DNA of 64,000 nucleotides from Apricaphanius iberus (taxonomy: Eukaryota; Chordata; Actinopteri; Cyprinodontiformes; Aphaniidae), in the NCBI GenBank assembly GCA_028564705.1, contig JAPXFQ010000787.1:3100001-3164000 (forward strand), written 5' to 3'. Shown piece by piece: positions 38,301 through 51,200 of the stretch (its first letter is position 1; every line of letters begins with the position of its first letter). The notes under the pieces were generated by a model. The model was not told the DNA's origin. It saw only the letters and a list, made by a program, of their open reading frames with translations, and ran no database searches. Made by a program: the position numbers and the translations under genes.

Positions 38301-41300
38301 TGTGAGATGTCTGCAAAGCCAGTTGGATTGAATTAATGTTGATTACTGCATACGATGAGTTGATGCGTGGTCCCACTCCTGAACGTAAGTTAACATGTTA
38401 ACTCCATTTTCTACTAATGAAAGCTTCCTTTTAGGAACAGAAAATACGAATCTACGGGTAAGACAGAAGTGACATAGGATTTGTTTTAGAGATACAGTCC
38501 GGAAAGGTACAGAATATGATTTGGGGATTTTCCAGTACATGAAAGATGTAAAAAAGTAAATGAAACTATTTATCAGTTCTTCCATTCATTACTCAGGTCA
38601 TATCTTCGTGCAACCTCGTATCTCTCCATCTAACCATTCGCTCCCCTGTCTGTCTAAGCCTGTTCAACGTTAGCCTAGTTTATGCTTCTCCGTTTTAACG
38701 GAGACGGGTTGCCGCAACGCCATTATCCGTCAACGCAAGGACTCTCCGTCACCTGCATCACCCCATTTTTTAACTATCCATCTCCATCAACAGAGAACGT
38801 ATGCATCTGATTGCTCACAACCAGAGATCTCTTCGCCAGAATGGGGTTCTATAGTCGCTGTAATCAGTAGATAATGCAGCGTTTGGCCACTATATGCTTT
38901 ATATATTTATAAATAATTTATCTAATCTGTTATTTTGGCGATTTTGAACACAAGGAGGTGTAGGAAAACAACAAAAAAGGCTGCTGTGGTTGGTTCCATT
39001 TTTAGAGTATTCTATGAGCTGCACTTCTAGTAAAAAGCTTTACAGCTTAATCAAAACTTACTTTCTGTCGTTCATTGCTGCTTGAGGGGGAAATGTGTTC
39101 ACAAGACTAGAAACAAAACTGAAACAACGCTGTTATAGTAGGCAGAGACGTCATGAAAAGTTTGCCCCCCCTGCTGTCCTGGTCGTGCAGCGCTGAAAAA
39201 ACAATGGAGATTCGAGAGAAAAAGAACGGAGAACCATAAACGAAAAATCTCTCTGACAATACGTCTGTGTCTGAGTGCAAATTTGCGGTCAGAGAAGCAT
39301 AAACTGGGCGTTACCATTTATTTGTCTATTAATCTGAAAAGAAAGTGTCAAACAATAAATTTTCTCAAAATAAAAATAAAAATTCTGTACCTGGTCAGCT
39401 TGGAATGAGGAAACAATTCAATTCAATTCAATTCAGTTTATTTATATAGCGCCATTTCACAACAGATGTCATCTCAAGGCACTTTACAAAAAGAGTTATT
39501 ACAATACAATGTTTAGTGTAGAAATTACAGAACCACAGAAGATTGCGTCGTGGAATTCTCAGCAATCCCTCATACTGAGCAAGCATGCAGCGACAGTGGG
39601 AAGGAAAAACTCCCTTTTAACAGGAAGAAACCTCCGGCAGAACCAGGCTCAGCACAAGCGGTTATCTGCCGCGACCGTCTGTGGCTTGGAGAATACATAA
39701 CAGAGACACAGAAAGAGCAACAGAACTGATGCACAAGTTTGTTGCAGGACGTGGAGAATTTTCCGTCACTGCAATGCCATCTTAGTCAGGGTCGTCAAGC
39801 AGGGCTAATCCGGAGCACCTACTATAATAGAAAACAGGTTAGTGCTTGAATTGACAGCACATCATGCAGTTGGGGAGAAGTAGGAGAGAAAGTAGGAACA
39901 GACCCTAATAATGTCCTCCAACAGCCTAGCCTAAAGCAGCATAGCTACTAACATTAACCTGTCTCCTAGCTACTAGGAGACCTGGCTACCAACACTCTGT
40001 CTGAGTCCTCCTGACCCGTGGACGGTGTAGGGCCGGTAACGGCCCCCGTCATGCCGGGGTCTTCTCGGAGTCGGGTTGTTTGAGAATGCAGCCCAAAGTG
40101 GGTGGTAAACTCCATCTAAGGCTAAATACCGGCACGAGACCGATAGTCGACAACTATCTTAAGGAAAAATAGACAGAACTGAGAGGACAGAGTTGAAGAG
40201 GGCGAGAAACGTTTAAGAGATAAACGGGTGGGGTCCGCACAGTCTGCCCGGGGGATTCAACCCGGCAGGTAATGGGCGGCCGCACTGTGCGGGAGGATCC
40301 CCTTGAGGGACCTCTCTCCGGCGCTGGCTGGCCCCTGTGGGGCACATTTCTTCCGCGGCGGTAAGCCGCGACCGGCTCCGGATCTTTACCTGGCTTACAT
40401 TAATCTATCTCTACCTAGCTACTCTACCTCTTCCTATCTCTTCCTAACTTTTGACACTCTGCCTGACTACTAACATTAACCTGTCTCTTCCTATCTACCT
40501 GTCTGACCTGACTCTAACTACCTATAAACATATCTCTAACTGTAAGCTTTGTCAAAGAGGAAAGTTTTTAGCCTAGTTTTAAAGATAGACAAATTGTCTG
40601 CTTCACGAACCAACCCTGGGAGCCGGTTCCATAGGAGGGGAGCCTGATAGCTGAAAGATCTGCCACCCATTCTACTTTTAGAAATCCTAGGAACTACCAG
40701 TAAACCTGCAGTCTGAGAGCGAAGGTCTCTGTTAGGAACATATGGAACAATCAGATCTCTTATGTATGATGGAGCTAGATTATTAAGGGCTTTATATGTC
40801 AGAAGGAGGATCTTGAATTCTATTCTAGATTTTACTGGGAGCCAGTGAAGAGAAGCTAAAACAGGGGAAATGTGATCTCTTCTTTTAATATTCATCAGAA
40901 TCCTAGCAGCAGCATTTTGAACTAACTGAAGACTTTTAATTGTATTCTGTGGACTACCTGATAATAGACAGTTACAGTAATCCAGCCTTGAAGTAACAAA
41001 GGCATGGACTAGTTTTTCAGCATCATTCCTGGACAGGATGGTTCTAATTTTTGCAATATTCCTAAGGTGAAAAAAGGAAATCCTACAGACTTCTTTAATG
41101 TAAGTTCTAAAAGACATATCTTGGTCAAAAATGACACCGAGGTTTTTTGCTTTATTACTGGAGGCTAATTTACACTCAAGTTAAATTGAACAGAAAGGAT
41201 GAAAACCTTCTGAATGTCCTTAACATTAGAGCAGGCTCTTACGATTCTCTGCTCTGGGCAAAGCCTTTTTTTCTGATTTCTTAGCAGCCTCCTATAATTA

Positions 41301-42667
41301 ATGAATGTATTTTAAACAATCTCAGTCTTAGAAATAGATGCATTATACCAATCCCATGAGTCTACGAGGCATTGGCTTACAGGGGTTTAATCTACTACTT
41401 TTCTTGCTTCCTGCAGCTTCTAGCTGTGTTTTGGCGTTTGCTTGTACAACAGGACAACCATTCGAGATTCAGTTATTAATATTTTTTTACAAGTACCTTT
41501 TACAAATATTTTTGTTGACACCCAAGTTTACAGGAGAACTTGTTTAGAAGAGATTGTGAACATCATTGGAAGAGGTTTAGTTGCCATCATTCATCCATCA
41601 AAAGGAAACCTTCCTAGTTATTCCGCCTGTCCGTCCGTCTAACTAATGTCCCTGAAGTACGTTTACTTCAGTTCCAGAATTAGCCCAATCAGAAGAACCA
41701 GATGATTCCAGAACCAACCACATGCTCCATTTGGATCCCCAGATCCAATTTGTGTTATGTGTGTTTTTACGTTAATTAAATCAATTAGCTGTACATGCGA
41801 GTTAATGGAGTCACATCCTCATATGGGCTTGTGTGATGTAACACCCTCTGTCCAAGGCAAGCTTCTCCCAATGGAGACAAAGACGTACTTTGACTTTGAC
41901 AGGGTGTGAAAGAGTGAATTCCCGGTTTAAAGCTGCAGAACAGGTTGTGTTGCACATTCTTTGTTTCAAACGTGTTGTATGCTACACAAACAGATGTCTG
42001 TGATTTGGCTTGCTCCCCCGGCTCCTATCCACCCATTCCTCTTTCTTTCTCTCCATTTGTTCCACCCTTCTCTGTTTATCACTTCTCAACCACATTGAGA
42101 TTTCACAGGCAGTGCCTAGTTCCATTAAAAACAGGTGTTTGTCCTCGGGCCTCATCTACGTCAACAAACTTGGCTTAATCTTTTTCAGGAAGTAATCTGT
42201 AAATAAACATAAAAATAAATAGCAACGGTACTATAACCTAAGATTTAGAGCTTCAAAGTGTCAGTTGATCAGTGTTGTCATCTGGATATAAAGAGATTAA
42301 ATTCTGAGAATTCTCCCAAGGCTTTTATTTAAGAATTTAATCGAGATCTCCATCTCAGCAGGGACCAGCTTTCACCATATTTCTAACTGGTGGTTATTTG
42401 GGGTCTTTGTCTGCCAGGTTTAAACGTCTAAAATCTGACGTTTTACCTGTTCTTATTTACAGAATTTGTGAACATCAACTTCAAACAGCAGATTCTCAGT
42501 TGGATGAAACTGTAGTGTTGTCCAGCCTCCAACAGGTTTTCATCCTGCAGCAACTTCAGTGTTTATATTCAGCCACATTTAGCGTTTCCATGAGGGTTGA
42601 ACCGCTCAGTCTCTGTCTTATCTGACCAAAGCACATTCTACCACATCTTTGCTGTGTCCCATGCATG

Positions 42668-42735
<68 letters not shown>

Positions 42736-43730
42736 ATGCATTCACTCAAGGTTTAAATGGGTTCATAGTGACCTGTTGACATTGCAATGTAAAGCTGATT
42801 GCCATCTTGCAAAGTCATGGTAAACAATCTTATTTGCAGGTTTACAGTCTTATATACTGGATGTTCAAAGTTTGGGATATAGTTTAGAATCTACCCCTGC
42901 CTCTTCCTGACCATTCCACTGCATTTCCTGGTCTTTATGAGGAGGTTTGTTCACCAGCAAACCTCTAAAGCCTTCACACAGTGGCTGCAGTCGTACTAAG
43001 CATCAATCAGACTTGGGTGGACATTTTCTGCATTAATAAATGCCTTTTGAAGACAATTTGTTGGATCAATTCATCGATTTAATTTAGGGTTTTTCAGAAT
43101 AAATGGAGCACAGGACAAATGCATACCAACCTTCTCAAATAGAAAAGGATGTATCATTTCCTTTCATTCGTTTTTGCCTGTCATACAATTATAATAAAAT
43201 ACCTTGAAGTTTGTGGTTGTAATGTGAGTTACAGTAATATTAAAAAAAGTTCAAGAGGTATGAATACTTTTGCAAGGCAACTTAAATCTGAGGCAACAAA
43301 TATAAATATTGGTTGAAAGCGCTGTGATAGAGCGTATTAACTGATGATGTCATATAACCCTAATGCTCCCTCTCATTTATCACCCTTCACTCTCGGCAGG
43401 GATCCATCCAGCAGCTGCTGCTGAAGTCAGATACCAGAGCTCCAGATGACCAGTGTGAGGAGGACGATCCTTATGTGAGTCTGAAGTAAATCCGACACGC
43501 TATTATAGCTAGGACTCTTACTCCCTCTGGCGGTTTAAGCGATTATTGCAATAAGTCAAAAAGCCCAAGCAATCGGTCAAAAGTAGTTTTTGCTCGTTTA
43601 AGATTTCTTTAACTCCACTATGAGCATAACATCTTCAACCTCAGCAGCAAATCGGATTCTTTCAGTTCATAAGACTTGAATTCGTTCAAAATCGCTCCCT
43701 CTAATATATAAAGAATTGAATAGTAAAACT

Positions 43731-43787
<57 letters not shown>

Positions 43788-46700
43788 TAGAATCAGTTTG
43801 ACATTTCAATCTCTGCAGGGTCACCTAAATGTACCAGAACTGCATGTATGTATTTCCCAAAGCTGATATGGGATCAATGCTAGAAAATCTGGGTTTGACG
43901 TCTGTGAGCGCTTGAAAACCGAACTCAGACTTCTTGTTTTGTGCAAACAATCTTGGCCAGTAAAACATATTCTGATTCTAAGCCTTTACTGGAATATACA
44001 CTTTAAATACATCTGAAATGATTTCGAAATTATTAATAAGCACTTAGATTTTTAACATCAGGGTGATAAATATCAAATATTTGTTTACCTATTTATAACA
44101 TTCAGTCGTAAAGAAAACTACATGAAGTAGCAAAATGTATCTGCAGACAGACAAAATAAAGCATAGATCTGTTTTTTCTTTGTTCTTTAAGTGGAGTTGA
44201 ATCCATAATGTCATCTATTTTATGTACATGCCCTTACTATCTATAATTTCAGTTTTTATTATTGCCTTTCATCTTTCTGATTGGGTATAGTCTTTCTATT
44301 ATGTGCATATTGACTGGTTAACTGTTTTTATGCTCTAGATTGCTCCCCAACGTATCCTCAGCTGTGGTGCAGTTTTAGCTCACAACTGTTCTAGTCATTT
44401 CTAGATTATGATAACTATATGAACAAGGGGTAAAAAAAGAACACGACACAGCGAAGAACACTACAATGGGAGGAGCAAAGTTGAGAATCAGTCAAATTAG
44501 AATAGCCAATCAGTAGGAGAAATCAACAAGTGGAAATGTCTGAGAGCAGTAAGTTAAACACTTAACCGACCAACAGTTTTAAATTTACTATGCTGGCCAG
44601 CTCGGAAACACTTGAGAATGACAGATGCTTATAAAACAATGGGAACAGTACATAGTGTTTTCTAAGTCATGTTTGGGAATGATAATTGGTTCTGAAGCAT
44701 GTGACAATGCTGGTCAGAAGGGAAGCAGAGAAACAGAATTATGGTTTTTGCAATAACAAATTTTTATACAAACTTTTTTTCTACAACTGCCTAACATTTT
44801 AGAATAACAAATGCTTTTAAAGAATTAGGAGTACTTTTTACGCAGTTACTAAATAATGAACAAAACGATGAAGAAAACGAAGTACTGATGCCTGTGTTAA
44901 TTAGACTAACAACGCTGGCATGAACAGCAATTATGTATGAAGGAAGAAAACATTTACACATTTTTTTTTTAAGGAAAATATAATCTTATATTGGTAATAA
45001 ATGAAGTATGTCATCTGTATGATTATTACATAAAAATTGTCATGCAAACCATTAGGTTTCAGTGAACTGAAAACAATGGCAGAATTGACAAAATTCTACA
45101 TAAACCACCTACTGATAGAATAGAATAGAATCATGTGATTTCATCCAAACATCCAATGGAGATGAATTTGATCACATTTCGCTCCAATTTGCATTTAGAC
45201 CAATCAGCGTGATGTCTGTGATGCCAAACATGTTGGTCTATCTCTAAAAAAAGATGAGTGTGATCCTACTTTATCTCCTCTCTCATAATTGCAGTCCGAT
45301 GTCTACAAAATAATTGTTAATAATTGGGGGCGACTGTGGCTCAGTGGTAGAGTAGTTGGCTTGCAATCGGAGGGTCGTAGGTTGAATTCCAGCTTCCTCC
45401 AGTCACATGTCAATGTGCCCCTGGGCAAGGCACTCAACCCCCAAATTCTACATTGTCCTACCGAGCCATGTTGGGTGTCGGTGTATGAATGGGTGAATGT
45501 GGCTTCAATGTAAAGCGCTTTCAGTGGTCAGTAAGACTAGAAAAGCGCTTTATAAGTTCAGTCCATTTACCATTTAAGTTTATGGAACTTTTACATAGTT
45601 GATTACATGTGCTAAATAAGGATAAATCTGTTGTATGTGAGATTTTATTAAGTCAGTGTTATTATAGCATGAAAATTGGAGGAACCATTTTTAGATCATA
45701 TTCCCCGAACAAGAAAAACCTTTTTTTTCAAATGGCCTATGTGTTCAGTAAGCTATACTTCAAATTTTATTTTTTTTGCCAAACAGGCATTATAAATTAA
45801 ATTATTACATCACAGTCTTGCCTACATGTTTTAAGATATTATAAATAAAATTAATATGAGTGTTTTTGAGTGTTATTTTATACCTGAATTACATAGATTT
45901 AATAATCCGTCAAGTAAATGATGAATTATTATCATTCATAGTAATGGTCATTTAATATTTGATCTAAATGGTATTTATTCTTCAACAATAAAACTTTAAA
46001 ATAATTTTCGGAAGTCTCTGAAAAGTATCTTTGTGAAAGGGAAAGGGGGAGGAGACAGAAAATGAGCATACAACTACCAAGAAAATGAAAGCTCCATTTA
46101 ACAGACAATAACATGAATCTAGGAATTAATATTTTTGTGAATACCAGGAACTTATGGAATTATCATGAGGGCAATTTCACCATTCTGCTTGATATGTGTT
46201 AAGAAAAAACTGAACTGATGTGGTATAATCTTTCTAATCATAGATTCATTCTGGAAATAAAGAATCAAACAAGGCTTTTGTTTCGACTCTGACTTTATTT
46301 TCTTCTCCTCCAACCTGAACTCTGATTACATTTCCAGCAAACTTCTCTGTTTTCTCAAACGTTTGCGTTCTGATTCCTTTTCTTTCATTTCCCTGTTCTC
46401 TCCTGTACGCTTCAGGCATCTGGCTTTGGAAGTGGAGATGAAGATTATGAAGACTCAAAGGAAGGAGATGAAGTTAAGAAGACTGTAGAGGAGAGAGAAT
46501 ACCCCATGGTGTGTATACTGCCCTTCTTACGTTTTGCCATTTAACTGAGCTGGACCCGAACCAAAGAAAGCAGCTCCTATTCTTGCAGGCATTTTGGAGG
46601 CTGGAACACAGTGATGTATGCTGCTTTCTGCCAATTCAGTGTTCTCCAAGACGCACCACAGGGGACTGGGTTGACAGACAAGGGGGGAAGAGAGCTACAT

Positions 46701-48141
46701 CATCAAAGTTCCAGAAATAGCTCCACAGGGAAACCTGTCTGAATTATTTCAGGAGCTGGATGAAAAGATCAGTATCCGTAGCTCAGCCGGGTCAGAGAGT
46801 GTGTCCTCTTAAATTAAGTCTTGTCACTCAGTTCCGATGGTAGCCAGAAGGAAAAAGTTAGATGTGAAAATAGCTTAAATCTGTACAGTGTGTACATATC
46901 AGAACTCATCTTTAATATTTGGTTTATTTGACATATAATTTCAGTGGGAGACATTCCCTGCAAGCTCTTGCTTGCTACCTTTACTTTCACCATGCGCATT
47001 GCCTTCTGGTATCCCAGATCTCTGTGAAAAAGGTATTTACCCCATACAGAAAGCCTCTGCTTTTGCTCTGCTTTAGTTCATTTACTTTAAATGTTTGTGA
47101 TCATGAAATTAATTTTAATATAAGAAAAAGTTAACTTCAGTTAATATTAAATGCAGTTTAAGAGAAAACTATTCAAAGCAACCTCGTTGCTTTGAATAGT
47201 TTTGCTTTGAAAGTAATCGCTCCTTGAATCTATTATGTTTATGATCACTGTCAATGTGTCTTTTAGAAAGCTGGGGAATAACTTTTGGCCCTTCGTTGAA
47301 GAATTGTTTTAATTTCAATTCAATTGAAATAAAAAAAATACTCAACTGATCCCAGAGGAAAAGTAACTGTTGTTGTAGCTCATACTAATTCATTATTCAA
47401 GGACTTGCTGTAGATCATGGTTACTGTGGGCAGGAAGGATCTCATGTAGCAGTCTGTGTTGCAGAGAAGGTGAAGAAGCCTCTGACTAAAAACATTCTGT
47501 TGTTTTAGGATAGTCTCATGAAGAGGAAAATCAGGGTTTTCCATAATTTTCTTGATTTCAATTGAAAATCCTTCTTTATCATCTCCAGCTGTTCCACAGT
47601 CATCCCCAGAACAGAACTAGCCTTCTTTACCAAATTCTTGAGCCTTTTTAAGTCCCTGGTTCTGATGTTACTACCCCAACTGAGAGCTTACACTCTCCAC
47701 AACATACTTGTAAAGGATCTACAGCATCTTGCTGGAAACCTTGAACGTGCTGAAGTCCAGTTTGCTCTGTCCTCATAGACGGCTTCACTGTTGAGTCTCC
47801 AGTTTAGTCTTTTGTCCGGCTTAACACCGAGGTATTTATACTCCTCAACCACCACGACTTCTTCTCCCTTCTTTGACTCCTGGTTGAATCCCGTTTCTTT
47901 TTAAATCTACAATCAACTCCTTTGTTTAGATCCAAGGCAATTGTTTCGGTCACAAAGCATTCCACCTGCTCTCTGTATTGCAATGCCTGCCAACCTGGAG
48001 ACCTCAGAATTAGGGAGACATATAAAAGGGGGGCAGGGAGATTTGTGGCACCTTTTGTGAAAAGTTGCAACAATATTAGCTGATTATTGGTTATTTTTAT
48101 TTTATTTTATCACCAATCACTTAAATTGTTTGAAAAGCAAG

Positions 48142-48206
<65 letters not shown>

Positions 48207-51200
48207 TGGCGGCTGGTGGTTATATTTGTAGGGTGGGCTAACAAAAATAAATTTAAATTCTGCAGTTTAGATTCTAAACGCAAAGCCTCCATGGAGGAAT
48301 TACAGTAACAGTTTGAAACAGAAAAAAAACTACTTTAATACAATATTCTAATTTTAAGCTAAATAAACTACAACAAAAAAATCAATAAAAATGGACTGCC
48401 CCGCATAAATGGTTCGAATTGTAATTATACCACATATTTTCTTTCCTTCCATAAAAACTAAACAAAAACAAAACTTGCCTATATTATGCAAGTGGGTTAT
48501 GCAGCAGAACACTGAACACACTCTTTAACACAGTTACTAATCCCACTAATTTAAAACAAAAACAAACATTAGAAAGTGTTTTTAATGGAGGCCTACCTTA
48601 TTTAAACAGAAACTCACTTCGACAACCTTTCTAGGATGCAAAAAGCTTAATAACCGCCTCGTTGAAGTCTGTTGATTGATGGATGAACTGTTGCTCAATG
48701 GAAAGGGCAGCCAGCGCGTTTAACCTATCCTGCCCCATAATACTGCGGAGAAACGACTTGATCCTCTTCAGTGTACTGAATCGCCTTTCTGACTCAGCAG
48801 ATGTCATTGGGGGTTTGATGGCTATCTGCGTTAATTTAAGGCTCTCAGAAAAGGTGCTCTGAAGAGCGTTCTCCGTCAGCATCCTTAACAGTGACGAGGC
48901 AGAAGTTAACCCTTGCAAACTCCGCACCGCTGTACATCACCATCAATTCACCTTTCGGTTTTTCTTTGCAGATCATCGGGAAATGTCCACATGCAGTGTC
49001 CAGTTGCTTCTGTGGAAAGCTGGTTTTAAAATTCATAAAGAGATCGGGGTTAACCAGTTCAAACGAGTTCACGTGTCGGGCCTTCTCAAATCGAGCTCTT
49101 GACTGTTCGATCATTATTTTGCAGCACCATACCTGTCAACTGATACGGTTTGCCCGTATTTAATACGTTTTTTGCTATCTTTTAAATGGATACGGCGTAC
49201 TACAACATATAATACGGGAAAAACACCCAGACCGAAACGGGGTATTTTTGCCGAATTAAGCTCCATCACGCATGCGTCGTTTTATAACTTCCGCTTCCTT
49301 CTTGATTGCAACACAACACGAGGAAATCGATATCATTTAAACACGAAACTCTCACCAGTGAAGATGTCTGAACCCTTGAAAAAGAAGTGGAAAGTTAAGT
49401 CAACTGGAAAGCATCAGAAAGTGTGGGAACATCTGCAAGGAGAGTATAGTGGATGGATAAAATCTTCGTCCAAAGGCCCGGAATATTCGTTTTGTGTACC
49501 GTGTAGGAAAGACGTGAAAGTTGCTGCCAGTGGTTTTTATGACTTGAAAAGCCATTTCAAAACATCGTCACACGTGGATAGTGTCGCAAGAAGTAAGACA
49601 TACGTTCCTTTGAGTCAACAGTTTGCCAGTGCGAACCCTGCATCGTCACAAAGCAACAAGGTGCTCAAAGCAGAAATCCTCATGTGCCAGTTTTTTGCCG
49701 AGCACAACATTCCACTCGCCGCTGCAGATACATTCACCAAGTTGGTACCAGAAATGTTCATCGATTCACAAGTTGCAAAGGTATGTAAGACAGATTAAAA
49801 TTTTCTTTGTCACTCAAGCAATTAATCTTTTTGAAAATAATGCAAACAATGTAGATCGAGATGATTTATATTAAAGACTGTAATCTTCAATGCAAACTGA
49901 TAATATCATCAACAGATTATGATTCAAAGTGTGTTTGATGAAAAATATTCAGAGATGTTTACATGCGTTGAAGTTTTTAATGCTATGAAATTATACTCTG
50001 AACATCGATTCTTCAAACATCCACATGTAACGAATATAATCTCTATGTTGCAGGATTTTGCATGCAGAAGGACAAAGGCAACCATGATTATCAAGGAGTC
50101 TCTCGCACCAGCCTGACAGTAAATCGTATCAGCTAAAACCAACAAGTGAGATGTTGCAATCAGCAAAGGCCGCAACTTCCAAGTACAACAACAATCACAA
50201 ATGATGTCATTTAGGCTTTTAAGGGCATTGTGTGATATGTGAACACATCATTATATGGTAGTGATGTATTGAATAAAGAATTGAATAATGCAAATTGATG
50301 GTGCAGTTTTCCATGTTGTTCTTTGGTAAACACGGCATTTACGGCGCGAATACAGTTTTTGGTCATTGAGTAAGGGAAATTTAAATTGTTAGTAAGGGCA
50401 GTCATGGTTGATGGTTGACAGGTATGCAGCACTGATCTGCTAACACGACACATTCTTCAGTCCGTATCCGGCGCAGAGGTTTAGCGCCTGTTTCTGCATC
50501 AGAGTGCGACTCTTCAATCTTCAGTGGTTCTCTCAGAAAGTTTATGGAATGGGTAAAATTCTCCATGGCCTTTCTTGTTTTAGTAGGATCCGTGGCTCGT
50601 TAATGTAGGATGTTATAGAGAACATCAACATGCATAAATGCCTGGTGAAAAAATTATAAAAAGAAAATAAAAGTTTGATCCTCCAGCAACATGAACAAAC
50701 CACAAGCTTGTTGAATTGACACACTCTCCCAAATAGGATCATTATACATTTTTTCAAAGCATGCCTTCAGGTTTTCTTGCTGCTCAAACACTGTGTGCAC
50801 CGTGCGGCTCTTGAAGTTCCCGACGCTGGGATCCTCCTGCCGCACACTTCATCCAGGATTGCAGTTCGTTTAGGGGACTTGGAAAAAAATGATCCAAAAG
50901 CAGAAAGATTTGCAAAGAATATTCGGACAGGTGTAAGCGATGAGCAGGCTTGCTGAATAATTGCATTCAACCGATGAGCATAGCAGTGTACAAAGTGTGC
51001 ATGAAGAAAGGCCTCTCTGAGTCTAACCTGTAAACCGGAGGATGCGCCGCTCATTACTGCAGCTCCATCATAAGTTTGGGCAATTAGCTTATCTTCCAGT
51101 TTAAACGGTTGGAGCTTTTCTTTTAGGAGCTTTTGAAATCCCTCTGCTGACCTGTCTTCTAGTGGGAAGAAGCCCAGGAATCTCTCCACGGCCGTGCATC

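Larger units (their letters stand above)
49122..50432 (+). mobile_element. nested non-autonomous DNA transposon, 1299 bp
   Basis: Perfect 13-bp terminal inverted repeats CATACCTGTCAAC (49128-49140) and GTTGACAGGTATG (50414-50426) are flanked by a perfect 6-bp duplication CAGCAC (49122-49127, 50427-50432). Removing the insert would bring the two halves of the hAT transposase together. It carries a two-exon zinc-finger frame and a detached C-terminal tail, so it is an internal-deletion derivative of a larger hAT-like element. The 6-bp duplication is shorter than the usual 8 bp of hAT. Confidence 0.85.

Noticed and set aside
45326..45400. tRNA gene
   Set aside because: A- and B-box-like blocks only; no intact cloverleaf, and the sequence continues into a repeat body.
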